Shown here: positions 11,024-23,664 of the stretch, piece after piece
Layout of the letters: the number at the start of each line of letters is the position of its first letter
How positions within the stretch are numbered: position 1 is the stretch's first letter
DNA from: Eucommia ulmoides
Taxonomy: Eukaryota; Streptophyta; Magnoliopsida; Garryales; Eucommiaceae
Direction of reading: 5' to 3'
Length of the DNA stretch: 64,000 bases
NCBI GenBank assembly: GCA_016647705.1
Contig: CM028326.1
Coordinates: 41,597,546 to 41,661,545, forward strand
Translations under genes and position numbers: made by a program
Notes under the pieces: generated by a model
Seen by the model: only the letters and a program-made list of their open reading frames with translations
What the model was told of the DNA's origin: nothing
Database searches by the model: none

Positions 11024-13827
11024 TGATGGCCCAAGAATTACCCAAAAGGGGGTGAATTGGGTTTGGCAATTTTTTCGGAACTAATTTTACTCAAATCAAA
11101 TTTAGTGTTTATGTGATAGTGCACAATGGATATTCAATCAAATAAATAATCAAAAACATAAATAAAAATTAAAAAGTAAAAAGTAGAGTTAGAGAGATTA
11201 ATACCGGTATTTATAGTAGTTCGGCAAAAATCCTTTGCTTAGTCTACTCCCCTGAGCTCCTTCGGAGATTTCACTATCTTCGATCTTCTTTCGGGTTAAC
11301 TTCTATAGTCTTCGCTTGAGAAGTTCGTATCTCAAGACTTTACAATCAAGAGTGAATATGTTTCACTCACAAATCTCTCTTTGTGAGCAAAACCCTTAAT
11401 CAAGATTTACAATAAAAATCTCACCATCTCACAAAATGGAGTTTTAACACTCTCAAGATAAAGAACTCAGTGATCTCTAAGTGTGTGTGAAGAAATTATA
11501 CAATAATAATTTAAATTACTATGAAACAAAAATGAATCAAAGTGATGTTGAGCAGCAAGTCAGCTTGGAAGCTTAAAGAACTTGAGAATGATGTTCCTTG
11601 ATGCACTGTTGTGAGACTCTTATGTTCTTCTGTTGTTTGGCTTCCTATTTGTATCAAGTGATAGCATGAATACATCCAAGAAGGTATCTAAAAGGCTTCA
11701 TGACCGTTGCTCAGTGTCTCTTTGAAGATGGGATGTCACATGAGGCTCATTTCCACAAGATTTGCCAAATTCTTCTAACCAACCACTAACCTCTTATAAA
11801 ACAACTCTTGTTGGGTAGTAATGACAGGTCTTACCCATTCTAAAGAGGTATGGTTTTAAATATTATTGAATTAGCTTTCCATGGAATCAAGAATCATCCC
11901 AATTAAATAAGTATGGAGTGAGATATAACAATTTTAATGCACCAATGTCATGATAGCAAATTCTGAACATCTTCATGAAATATAGTACACAAGAAGCATA
12001 TATTCTATCTCCTAGACATGGCATGATGGTCTAGATTCATAAATAACAAGATAAAGCATGTGTTGGCATGTTTAAAATCAGTCCATAAGCTTTGTGCCCA
12101 TGCTTATCAATAGATAAATTAGATGAATGCCTATGCTTGTCAGAATTTTTAATTCTAATCTTAAGAATGTCATGTGTATACAATGTGTATGTATATGGAA
12201 CCATTCAAAATGTGTATATATGATGCATGCACATATATATGATCATTTTAATCTATATATACCAGCATCTAACTCATTTGTATGTATTAGTCCAAGATCA
12301 AACACTTAGAGTACACTTGCTAATACCAAAATAGTGTTTGTCATAGATTAATGCCAAAATACAAATTAATCTTCGATTTAATGTTGTGCATTTGATTCTA
12401 AGACATATATAATATATAGATACATCATATAAGATTTCAATAACATGAATCAAGTAATGGAAATAAAATTTGACATGTAAAACCAAATTTGAGTTCATGC
12501 ACAAAAGCTGTCAAAATTGTTCTTAAACCTTCGAAATGGTTTTGATCAAACTGATTTAATCCAATGATAATTTGATCAAATTGAATATTTTTTTATGATA
12601 CTAGACACATTAAATAAGGTATAAACACATTCAAAATATATCAAGAACAAGTTTCGATCAATCCGAAAAACAGAGCAAAAATAGGGTAGAAGAGAAAAAA
12701 CTACTGACATTTTGAAAAACGGTTACTATTTTATAGGACAAATATATCCAAATTATTCCTAATAGGCACAAAATTAAATTTAATTGATTTAGGGTTGCAT
12801 ATAAAAAAGAATCACTTCATTTAGACTCTAAATGAGTAAGATATGATCAAATGAGTGAGCAAAGGTCAAAACAGATTTTTCTGGAAAAATTAACTACTGA
12901 CTTTTACCGAAACATTGAATTTTTAATAACCAAAACGACTTGTAATGGCATGAAATTAATACAGTTTAAATATATTTGAATTATGTTTCCAATCATATAA
13001 GAGTCATCAGTTTTGGACAAGTATTGAGAGAGAGATTATCAAATTACTACAGAAGGTCTCAATCTAAAATTTCTGCACAAGTTGTATTGGACTAGTTGTG
13101 CTGTAATTTTAGCACAAGTGTCAAATTTGGTTCGTTCTTGATTTTTGTCATTGGTTCATGATTTTTTATCATCCTAAACACTTTTAAAACATGTATAAAT
13201 GATATTCAATGTCTTTTGATGATCCAAATATACAATGTACTTTATGATCATATTGAAAGTATAATTTCTTAATTTTAGCATAATTATGATCAATAAGTGA
13301 AATTTCCAATTGAGTAAGGTACGAACAATTTTATTGCATGGACCATAATATAATATGGACATGTTCGAAATATTATCTCAATGATATTTAAAGTATTTTC
13401 ACATTGAGATCATGCAATATACTATATGATCACATTAAATCCAAGTTTAAGCATATTAAACACATTTGTGATCAAGATGTGAATTTTTCAAATTTGCATG
13501 ATATGATCAAATATATAACACACATTGTTATATTTAGGTATATTGTACATGTTAGAAACAAAACATCACAAATATATACAACCTCAGTGTGTGTGTGTAA
13601 CCTATAGATTTTCGAGTTCAATATTCTTGAATAGTGTCATCGAAATGAAAAATTATATTAAGTAAATCATACATTTGGTCTTAAATTTATCTCCATGATG
13701 TATTTTTACAATGTTTGGATGATTTATACTTAAAAATAATGTTAGTTCATTTAAAACATCAAATGAGGCGTTATCGTCAAAATCGGATTATCCGAAGATC
13801 CTCTAATTAAAACTGTTTTGGCTAACA
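11024..13827 (-). mobile_element. Sirevirus-type solo LTR, 2.8 kb, inserted in the MULE
   Basis: Its plus-strand start (TGATGGCCCAAGAATTACCC, then a G-run and GTGAATTGGG) matches the end of the Sirevirus LTRs at 56215 and 63283. It ends GGCTAACA. Copy 1 (about 5205-5230) has no such insert. The flanks ATATG and ATATA look like a 5-bp target duplication with one change. The interior is non-coding; the small frames between 12.1 and 13.6 kb are chance frames. At 2804 bp it is the longest LTR in the window. Confidence 0.8.
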
Positions 13828-14633
13828 ATATAGATTTATAATCTAGCTCAGTAATTAAGTGAAATAACCAACATGACCATACACATTTTTTTTCTCCCAT
13901 TGAGATTTGTTCTTACTCAACATACAACTCAACACAAAGCAACATGGCCAACATCATAGGTATGTTAAGTACCATATCTAGTGTTGCGCCATCCTCGATA
14001 GGAAATAACATATTCTTAAAAAACTATTTTGTAGGAAATAACATATAATTAACTTCGTATAAGTGTTGCGTCATCCTCGAATAACATATACAAAAACAAC
14101 TGTGTTGTAGACCATTGAGACATCAACATTCTACATGTTAACTTCAAATTTTCATTTTTCTCATCTTGGATGATACTCCTTCATAAGATTTCTAATTTCA
14201 TTTAAATTAGTTCATCTAAGAATCAATAATTATCTTCTCAAAAGTTATACTGCAGGGTATCCCAAATCATATCCTTGCATTATCCTACCCTTTCCCCGAC
14301 CCAATAAAACATCATAGTCACGACTTCTATTTTTACCGACTTTTATTTCACAAATAAAAATAAAACAAAAACAAATAACGAAAAAAATATTAGTAATTAT
14401 ATTATTAATCGTAAAAATATTCAAATTACTTCCTAACAATATCGCGCCTGTAACAACAAACGTCCGAACTCTTCTTGGGGGGTCCGAATTAGCCGGTAAC
14501 TAAAGATATAATGAATGTAGAATATAGCGCCAGAGGTCGCTGTATCACCAGTGCAATGGGATTCAATCTAAAGTTAATGGACGTAACAAAATAGCAGTAA
14601 GTAGAGAGGGATTTATATTTTAAATTAATATTT

Positions 14634-14676
<43 letters not shown>

Positions 14677-14734
14677 ATTAAAATTTAATGTAATAAATTA
14701 AAATTAGTGTATTTAGATAAAGACTATATACTAC

Positions 14735-14772
<38 letters not shown>

Positions 14773-14917
14773 AAAAAATAAAATATAATAATGGTCTCTG
14801 TCTACAATTTAACAAATTCTAAATATGTTCTCTTTTAGCCTCTAATTTTTAGACAAACTTCTATTTCTCCTTCTACTTTACTAACCTTTTAATACGGAAG
14901 AAGATTTGTTCATATCA
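13828..14917. repeat. MULE 5' flank, copy 2 (matches 5220-6286)
   Basis: Resumes the block interrupted at 11023. It matches the first copy at about 5220-6286, including AGTTTGTTCTTACTCAAC-like text and the stretch AATATAGCGCCAGAGGTCGC. It contains simple repeats absent or much shorter in copy 1: (TA)n at about 14636-14673 and (TA)n(TG)n at about 14736-14772. Confidence 0.75.
14636..14772. repeat. (TA)n and (TA)n(TG)n microsatellites
   Basis: About 19 TA units at 14636-14673, then a TA run followed by about 11 TG units at 14736-14772. The equivalent site in copy 1 (about 6050-6140) has only short runs, so both expanded after the duplication. Confidence 0.9.
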
Positions 14918-16931
14918 TGTATTTACCCTAGATATTTTGATGGACAACTTAATATTGATATTTTATGGAACTAATGATTTTATTAAGTGATTTTGGGATA
15001 AAGTTCCAATTGCGCAAATGAGGAAAAAAATGAAATTTCAAGATGATATTTGTTGAAAGATCAAGACGGCTGCAATGAAGACATTGAAATTTTTTTAAGA
15101 ATTTTTTTTCCTTTGTATTCCTAATTAAAAACAACTCAATTCTTTTAAAGCTCTTAATGCAACCCGATTATAATTACACACGACATTTATAAAATAAATT
15201 GAATTATTTGAAATATAGTTAGAAATGATAAATTCAAATGTCAAAACATTTTTCCTAAATCATTGATCTAGAAAATATTTTAAGAAAAGGAAAAAAATGT
15301 GATTTTTTGGCCTACCGCTGACTTAACTGATCGGAAGATTCAGGATGAGTGTTTTGAGGTTTTAAATTTGACGGTCGACCAATTGCTTGGACGGTTGATT
15401 CTGAGCCTAAAAAGTTGTACCACCTGGTCAACTGACTGGTTGTCAATGGCTAAAAAATAAGTCATTGAGGGTACAACCGATCGACCGATTGTGTAACCGG
15501 TCGATCGACTTTGTGTTTTCAGCAAGTTTGACCATAATATTTTTTAAGATATTCTATCTTAATAATATGCCTTTGAATATTATAAAATAATATTTTGAAG
15601 GGTTTTTATTATATTTTATTGATATACTATATATTTTGAAGATCTTATGATTTAATCCTTATACTATTTGATTCTGTAAGATTTGCCGAGAAAACTTCTA
15701 TTTTTAAGGAGTTTGAATTAAGTCCTTTTTGGAATTAAATTGAGAGTTTTAAAAGAGTAGTTTTTAAGTCAAACATTTCAGATTTAAATGATTTTAATAT
15801 ATGGGGTTTATATATGACATTTGTGAGTTTATTTTTAAAAATATAGCGATTATAGACAGTGTTCGAAATCTATATACATTGATCTGAGTTTTTGGGAAGA
15901 AAATCAAGAGCAAGAATTTTAAATCGTCCATTTTTAAAGAGAGAATCATTTTTGCTGAAATATATTTTTGAGCGAGATTTTTGAAGAAATTCTTGATCAA
16001 GGCGTTCATTATTTTTGTCATCGGTTTTTTGCACTATATTTCCGTCTCTACGATTTAAAGAAAAAACTAAATGAGATCTCTTCAATTGCTTTAAGTTCTC
16101 AAGATTCTGTGTTTATTGTGAAGTATATATTTGTTTGAGCTTGTAGTAATTTGTTGTAAGAAAAATCGTTTTCTATTTTTGAAAATCCTGAAAATCTTGT
16201 GAAACAATTTTTATCTGATAATTTAATTTACGTAATCTCTGTACTTTAATTGAGTATATTCAAATTTATATTCTCATAAGTTTATCACATAGTTTATCGG
16301 TACATTAATTGAGTATAATTTGAATTGAGGTGGTAAAGTTCATGTGAGTAGAAAAAAAAATATTTTTTTGTATTTCGTGAGTGTGAGAGGCTTACACACA
16401 TTAGGTTGGTATCTAATCAATGTTAGTCTTTAGTCTGATAAAAAGATAGATGTGTTTGATTGTTAGTTTGTAAAATAATTAAATTAGTCTTTAACTTAGT
16501 AAAAATATAGATAGGTTTAATTATTAACCTGCAGAAGAATTAGGTTTTTTTTTAGCCAGTAAAAGGAAAATTGTAAAGGTTTGATTCTAAATCTGATAAA
16601 AGAATTAGGTTAATCATGAATTTGTGAAAATGATTGTAAGGGTTTGGTTCCTATCTAGAAAACGGATCAAGGTTAGTGGATTGTGAAATCCCTACGGGAG
16701 CTTAGAGAATTAGACATAAGCAAGGGTAACTTGCCAAACCTAGATAAATTAGTGTGTTCAATTTCTCTATCTCTACTTATTTGGTTGTGTATTTAGTTAA
16801 ATACGTTTTTGTTGTAACACAAGATAACAACCGATTAGGAAAATTGGTGATTTGATTTATTGATAATTTATTTGTTTAAATTTTTATAACTACCCAAATC
16901 ACCTCTCCCTGGGTAGATCTGTAGGCCAACA
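14918..16931 (+). mobile_element. Sirevirus-type Copia LTR, plus strand, about 2.0 kb
   Basis: Starts TGTATTTACCCTAG (equivalent to 6287) and ends GTAGGCCAACA. It is directly followed by a primer binding site of initiator-Met type (TTGGTACCAGAATTGG, 16933). The last 300 bp read like a Sirevirus U5, with AAGGGTAACTTGCC and GTGTTCAATTTCTCTATCTC. This orientation places the internal region to the right. No second LTR of the same age was found. Confidence 0.75.
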
Positions 16932-18374
16932 ATTGGTACCAGAATTGGTAGCTCATTAAGCTTCACATCCTAGCCAACACAATCACATGGATTGCACTAA
17001 AGAAAATATTTTATGTGATTCTTATAATCAATTTGTATCTCCTGTTTGTTTTGAGAATCAATGTTCTGTTAGTAGGATTAATAGAGATAATGATAATGAA
17101 ACTGCTAGTAAAGTTATTGAGAAATTTATTGCTCTTACATATATTTTTGGTAAAAAATTTTTACATCTTTCACAGAAAATTACAATTCTTGAAAATAAAA
17201 AGTTTAGTACTTCAAAATCTCTTAAATAGAATAATTTGGATAAATATTTTAAAACTACTAAATTTTCAAGCACTTTATTCAAGATAAACAACTTTATTGA
17301 GAAACTTGAATCCCTTGAAGAAGAAAACACTTTCTAAAAAAATGACGTTTCAAATCTTCAACAAGGAGTTTCAAATTTCAGAAATCTTGAAACATTAAAT
17401 GAGGCTTTAAATATTGAATTGAATAATGCAAAGTGTGAACTTGACAGAGCTCATGTGAAAATTTATTCAGTTTAAAAATGATTATCAAATTATTAAAAAT
17501 AATCGTGAATTTATGCACAAGAAAAAATTAATATTCAGGTGAATGTTAGTTCTTTGGAACGCTCACTTGAACAGACATAAAGAGAGCTTAATGTGACAGT
17601 CGATAAATTCAAGAAGTTTTAGAAAACTAAAGTTTTTGGAAAACTAATATATCCTAAGGTAGTTTCTTCGCATCAGCATTAATATCGTGCCCTTACACCA
17701 AAAATTTATTATAAGCACTCGATAATTTTAGATACTATTGTATTGGAAAATTTGTTTACCTTGAAAAGTGGTGTTATCAACTGCATGGTTACCCAATTGG
17801 ATTTAGAAATAACTGGATACTTAGAAAGAAAATTTTCATACAGGTATGAATAACCGATTCTCTAGGCTAAGAAGAATGGATGGAAATAATTTGCAAAGAA
17901 AAGATGTAAAATTTATTAGACCAAAGAGGCTGAATGGATATGATATGCAATGGCGTAAAGCGAATGATTTCAGAAATCCACAACTTCAGTTTGGGAGACA
18001 AATAATTGATTATCACCAAAAAAGAAGTACAGTTTCAAAATCAAAAGAAACCAGTGTATAAGGTCATTGCATATCGTAACAAGATTGGTCAATTTCAAGT
18101 ATCCCGGAAAGGCAAAAAGCTTGTTACTAAAACTAAACCAGAAATGACACTACAAAAAGAAAACATTATCAAGGTGAATCAACCTATATCGTCTCAGAAT
18201 ATCAAGACAACTAAATCAATTTCTACAAAGGAAACTGAGACTAGTATTAATCATAAAATTAAGGTACATTCACCAATGGCTCCAAATGATGAAAAAGGTA
18301 TGTTGAATTTCTTAAAGTTTAAGGATATAAATTTTGTTAGGGCGGCAAATGCATCGCATTATTATACTAATTAA
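16932..18374 (+). pseudogene. Internal region of the plus-strand Copia element, gag-like and coiled-coil remnants
   Basis: After the primer binding site come several plus-strand frames rich in Lys, Asn, Glu and Leu. A stretch at about 17.2-17.5 kb has a heptad-like Leu/Glu pattern. A basic segment at about 17.85-18.37 kb resembles the Lys/Arg-rich spacer between zinc knuckle and protease in Copia gag-pol. No protease, integrase or RT was found. It looks like a broken non-autonomous derivative with several breaks; the exact family is uncertain. Confidence 0.5.
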
Positions 18375-18953
18375 ACGTATCTTTCAAACAAAATTTTTAT
18401 TTAGTAGTTTATGTGTTTTAATTTGGTATTTTAAATGATTTTAAATTAAAATAATTATGTGGATGACTTCAGAAATGGAATAAGGCTAAAAATAACAATG
18501 AGATCAAAATTAAGCCAATCCAGTTGACCGCCGAGATAACTGGTTGACCGAATTTGTGCTACTGGGATTAAAGAAAGTTAAATGTATTTGGGCTAGTCGA
18601 CCGTCCTATATTATTGGTCGACTGACTGTCGACGAATTTAATGATGAATCTAAGTCATTTATTCATTTCCTCGGTTCATTTTATCTTACCTCTTAAAACT
18701 CTTCATCTTCAGTCAAGTATTATAGCCATATTTAGTTAATTTTAAAGAAGTAAGTGTGATTTCAAGTAATGTTTGTTGGTTCGTTCAGTCTTTGTGATTC
18801 AAGTAAGATCTAATTTGTTTTTCTTGTGTTTATTCCATTTTTCCTTCATAAAAGTTGCTAGATTTCTTGCTACCCTCAAGTTAATCTATTGGAGTTGTTA
18901 AATCTAAGTTTGGTTCAGTTGTTTTTCCAGCATAATTCCTATTTTTGTTGATT
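18375..18953 (+). other. Non-coding leader with Sirevirus-LTR-like motif
   Basis: No frame. Between about 18515 and 18640 there are TTGACCG and GTCGACTGACTG motifs like those in the Sirevirus LTRs. The rest is AT/CT-rich sequence before the next frame. Confidence 0.4.
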
Positions 18954-19547
18954 ATGGGTCAAAAACATGTTGCTAGGAAAGGTAAATCTAAGAAAAAGTT
19001 GGATTTTGATGATTACCGATTTTTTAGTAAGGAGAACGAGAAAAAGTTCAATGAAGAACTAAATAACCAGAAAGTTGTGTTTGGTAGACTGGTGAATTTC
19101 AACAATTTAAGAAATATTAATATTAATTTTGGGGGGAAATTTGATACCTTTGATTGAACAACGTTTTTGTCCCAAAGACAGACCTGGTTCTCACTTTGGC
19201 TGAAGGTGTTTTATAGTAATCTATCGAATGTGAATGATAGACTCCATTCTTATGTTAATGGAGTAGATATCAAGGTGTCTCTAGACACGTTTGCTGATAT
19301 TCTTCATATTCCAAGAGGCATTGTCTATCCTAAATATAGTTTTTATAGGATCTTTCAAAATTCTAATGTCAATCAAGCCTGAAGAGATCTAAATGTTGTC
19401 AATACCAAGCTAGCACATTGGGTTTAGAGAATATGATTCTTCATTCTATAATCACATATTCAATTGCTCAACGTGGGGGGAATCGTGTGACTGTCACAGA
19501 TTTTTATACGTATCTCCTGTTTTTTTATTGTCAATGGAGTGATAATA
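18954..19547 (+). pseudogene. Plant 'putative transposon protein' domain frame, 5' part
   Basis: From the ATG at 18954 the frame reads MGQKHVARKGKSKKK, then DDYRFFSKENEKKFNEEL. Further on come LKVFYSNL and FADILHIPRGIVYP. This order (basic tail, 'drFvS.ea..r', 'reFYaNl', then 'inxlyxlp') is what I know from the plant putative transposon protein family (Transposase_32/PF20167-like), common in eudicot retroelement debris. The biochemical role is unknown. It is interrupted by the Gypsy element starting at 19548 and resumes at 23475. It is broken; no expression evidence can be seen. Confidence 0.55.
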
Positions 19548-20422
19548 TGATGTAAACCCCCACCAAGGACTAGTGAGACCTGAAACCAAATTAGGGTTTC
19601 TTCGCGAATGATCGAACTAAACTCTGATTTATAACGAAATACAAATACAAAAGTTTGGATAAATTACGTTAACCCAACGTTTATGAATGAAATGCGAACC
19701 AAAGATATAAGAAATGATCTTGACCCAATGATTATAAAGAATCACGAACCAAAGATATAAATGTTGAATGTCACAAGAATTCTTAATAAGTTCAAAAAAG
19801 TTCTTTGAAGAACTAAAAGAGAAAAATCCTCTCAATTATATTAATCAATATCAAAGTTTTGTTTCTCAAGGCTACAATGCCACTTAAATAGACAACCAAG
19901 AGATTTCTAGATAACTCTATCAAAATAAACGGCCACATATCTAGGAGAATCCCTAACAATGTGGAAAACAAAGTCAAAGAAATAAAGAAATCAAAATAGG
20001 CTGCCACATATCTAGGATAATTCATAGCAATGTGGAAGACAAAGTCAAAGAAATAAACAAATTTCCTAACTACTCCTAGTTTAAAAAGGGAAAGATTACT
20101 TGGCATTAATGCCTTACAAATCAACCAATAAATTATTTTAAATAAAATTAAAAGACTAATTAATAAAATAAATAAGCTAAAATTTGTGGGTCTCATCCTA
20201 GGCCCATTTAGGTTCACGTTTTAATCTTATTCGCTTGCCTTGATAAGGTAGACTAGGCTTTGATCATCATTTGGGCCTAATTTGGGCTTCACCATTTTAG
20301 ACTCCGACCAAATATTTTGAATTAATTCATTAAATGCTTCTTTGAATCTTTTAGATATTGCCCTAGTAATAGGCCGAATTGGCACATGTAGCGAATCCTT
20401 TGATGGTGCTTGTTGATTCTCA
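19548..20422 (-). repeat. 3' LTR of the reduced Gypsy element
   Basis: 875 bp, TG...CA ends, adjacent to the polypurine tract on its internal side. The partner at 22612-23474 is about 90% identical by eye. Confidence 0.8.
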
Positions 20423-22611
20423 TTATTCCCCCCTCTTCAAAAAGATTCGCCCTCGAATCTTCACCATAATTTTGTTAATGGCTTGGTAATCAACACACAT
20501 TCTCCAAGTTCCATCCCTTTTAGGTAAAAATAGCACTTGTACCGTGCACAGAGTCATGCTATCTCTCACGTGTCTTTTGGTCATCAACTCTTCAACTTGT
20601 CTTTGAAGTTTCTTTGACTCATTTGGATTACTCCCATAGGCTGGTCGGTTAGGAATTATTGTACCCGGCGCAAAATAGATTTGATGCTCGATCCCGTTAA
20701 TAGGTGGTAATCCGCTAGGCCCATCATTAGGAAACACGTCCTCATATTCCTTGTTGTTGATGTGGCATCTAGTATGAAAAATATTCTCCCTTTGTTGTTC
20801 TATGCCATCCTCCGTGACTTGAGCACTTAGAGCACGCCTTGCTATAAGTAGCTCTTCTTCCACCAGGTACTTCACATCGTCATCACAAGCATCCTCAAGT
20901 GGTGGTATCTGATCATCATCATTCTCACTTTCGATTTCAACCTCTCCATCAACTCGTGCTATTATGGTCCTCTTATTTGGGCATTATGAAGCTATGTGAC
21001 CTACTTCCAAACAACAGAAACATTTATTATTAAGGTTATGAGTTTTGGTTTCGATTTTACCTTTGTTGTTACTGGGCACGTCATCTTTCCTTTTCGGTGG
21101 TTCGGTTTTGAATTCCAAAACAGTCCTTTAATCTCTCATCCCATTCGGCCTCTATGAAATAGAGGAGCCTAGATTTTGAAATGATCGAGTTTCCGTTATT
21201 TTAAGTTTTTGCTCCACCTTTATTGCTATGTGCACCATGTCTTTCAACTCCACGTAGTGTTGCAACTCCACCACATTGACAATCTTTGGATACAGCCTAT
21301 TCAAGAACTTTGACGTGATAGTTTTTCTATCCTCCTTAACAATAGCCCTGATCATGGAATTCTCCATTTCCTTATAGTAATTATCCACACTCCAATAGCC
21401 TTGATTAAGGCTTTGTAATTTCTGGTACAATTCCCTATAGTAGTGACTAGGGAGAAATTACCTCCTCGTGATGGCCTTCATTTCTGCCCATGTCTCGATA
21501 AGCCACTTATGGTTTCTCCACCTATTCATCACAAGTTCATCATACCATATTATAGCACAGTCAAGAAACCCAATTACAACGAGTTTTACCTTTTTCTCCT
21601 CGAAGTAGTTGTGACACTCAAAGATAAACTCCACTTTCTTCTCCCACTCCAAGTATGCTTCGGGATCATTTTTCTCTTGGAACGATAGATCTTCATCTTG
21701 ATGCTTCCCAAGTTATTATAAATTTGCTTCTCATACCTATCTCCTACATTCCCATATCCACTCCCAAATCTGCCCAAGCTTGCATTAGAGACGCGATCCT
21801 CTTTATCTAGGTTATCCTCATAAACATTTTCATATTTATACCTAGGCAGATTCATCTATCTTCGTCATTAGGAGCTCTTGGTGACTGCCCGGTTTGTGAA
21901 CTAGCCTCAACTTTGTCTATTCTCTCATACACTTCATAAAATCGCGATTCCAACCATTCAAACTTTTGGTTCAATGACTTGAAGAAGATTTTCAAGTCTA
22001 TCGCCTTCGGTGCTTCATCGGACGAACCTTCGTTTCTTTCTTGAGACATGTTTGATAAACTTACAAAACAAAGTTAGTAAACCTCACAAATACTCCTTCA
22101 CGTGTTTCCCTCAATATTGATGGCACTCACACTCGTGTTTCACTCAAATTTAGCTTTTAGCCTCTTATGAGCTCACACTTTCTTGTTTTTTTCCACTCTT
22201 TAGTTCACTCTTTTAGTTCTTTATTGAAATTAACCAACGTCAATCAGAAATTTCTCGTGACAATCCAAACTCGACAAATTAATTCACTTAGAATGAGATT
22301 TAGGACAAAAACAAAGTGAACAAGAAAAACACAAAAGAAAAGTTTATGGAATAGAACAAGAAGAATTTAAATCTCAAAATAGATGTTGGAATTTTATTTT
22401 TATTTTTGTTTTTGTTTTTTTTTTTTTTTTTTTGAAAATCAGTGACTTTAAAAAAAAAAGTGAGATTTGACCAATAGTGAAAATACACCACGTTTACCAG
22501 ATTTGATGATATAATTCAATCAAGAAAAAAATTAGGAATGAATAGATATCAACGAATGAAAAGGAAAATGATAGATGAAACCTGATTTTGAACCTTACTC
22601 TGATTAGCAAA
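20423..22611 (-). pseudogene. gag and partial pol of the reduced Gypsy element
   Basis: Minus-strand order from high to low coordinate: gag N-terminus with EWLESRFYEVYERIDK (about 21.9-22.05 kb), gag core (about 21.2-21.65 kb, WAEMKAI and YQKLQSLNQG), a cysteine-bearing knuckle remnant (about 21.0 kb), a protease-to-RT linker, and the first RT motif (about 20.45-20.6 kb). It would have made virus-like-particle protein and part of the polymerase. It is a fossil with several breaks and lacks most of pol. Confidence 0.75.
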
Positions 22612-23474
22612 TGATGCGAACCTCACCAAGAATTAGTGAGACCCAAAACCAAATTAGGGTTTCTTCGCGAATGATCGAACTAAACTCAAATTTATAACGA
22701 AATAAAAATACGAAAGTTTAGATAGAATACCTTGACCCAACATTTATGAACGAAATGCTAACCAAAGGTATAAGAAATGATCTTGACCCAATGATTATAA
22801 ATAATCACGAACCAAAGATATAGATATTGAACGCCACAAGAAATCTTGATAAGTTCAGAAAAGTTATCTGAAGAACTTAAAGAAAAAAATCCTTTCAATT
22901 ATATTAATCAATATCAAACTTTTGTTTCTCAAGGCTACAATAACTCTTAAATAGGCAGCCAAGAGATCCCTAGATAACTCTATCAAAATAAGTTGTCATA
23001 TATCTAGGAGAATCCCTAACAATGTGGATGACAAAGTCAATGAAATGAAGAAATCAAAATAGGTTGCCACATATCTAAGATAATTCCTAGCAATGTGGAA
23101 GACAAAGTCAAAGAAAGAAACAAACTTCCTAACTACTCCTAATTTAAAAAAGAAAAGATTACTTGGCATTAATGCCTTACAAATCAACCAATAAATTATT
23201 TTAAATAAAATTAAAAGACTAATTAATAAAATAAATAAGCTAAAATTCATGGGTCTCATCTTAGGCCCATTTAAGTTCACGTTTTAAGCCCATTTGCATG
23301 CCTTGATAAGGTGGACTAGGCCTTGATTGTTATTTGGGCTTCACCATTTTAGACTCAGCCTAAATATCTTGAATTAATCTATTAAATGCTTCTTTGAATC
23401 TTTTAGATCTTGTCCTAATAATAGGCCGAATTGGCACATGTAGCGAATCCTTTGATGGTGCTCGTTGATTCTCA
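22612..23474 (-). repeat. 5' LTR of the reduced Gypsy element
   Basis: 863 bp, starts (plus strand) TGATGCGAACCTCACC and ends GTTGATTCTCA. Bordered internally by the primer site. Confidence 0.8.
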
Positions 23475-23664
23475 TCATAATCGATCTCTTTTTTCTCATG
23501 TTTGAATATATGAAATATCAATCAGGACTGTTTGCACATGTTTTACATTATGGTGATCCGATTCAATGAATTCTTAAAAATTTTGGTGTTCCCACAGATG
23601 TCGATTATCCTATATATGTTATGTCATTTTCATCATATCTGAATGCAAATAACATTATCTTAAT
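23475..23664 (+). pseudogene. 'Putative transposon protein' frame, 3' part after the Gypsy insertion
   Basis: Right of the Gypsy element a plus-strand frame resembles the family's later segment (YMKYQSGLFAHVLHYGDPI, then NFGVPTDVDYP). In relatives this lies some tens of residues after the part seen before 19548. This supports one older frame split by the insertion. The frame runs into the minisatellite at 23665. Confidence 0.5.

Larger units (their letters stand above)
19548..23474 (-). mobile_element. Ty3/Gypsy element (chromovirus-like), minus strand, internally reduced
   Basis: Direct LTRs at 19548-20422 and 22612-23474 share CAAATTAGGGTTTCTTCGCG and most of their length. The minus-strand start of the internal part has an initiator-Met-like primer site (ATCAGAG, about 22600). 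A purine tract (AAGAGGGGGGAAT) precedes the other LTR. Internal minus-strand coding includes a gag start (MSQERNEGSSDE), a retrotransposon gag domain (EWEKKVEFIFECHNYFEEKK), a CCHC-region remnant, a protease region and the start of RT (DGTWRMCVDYQAINKI). Most of RT, RNase H and integrase are absent. The element is broken in several places. Flanks TAATA and TCATA may be a diverged target duplication. Confidence 0.85.
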
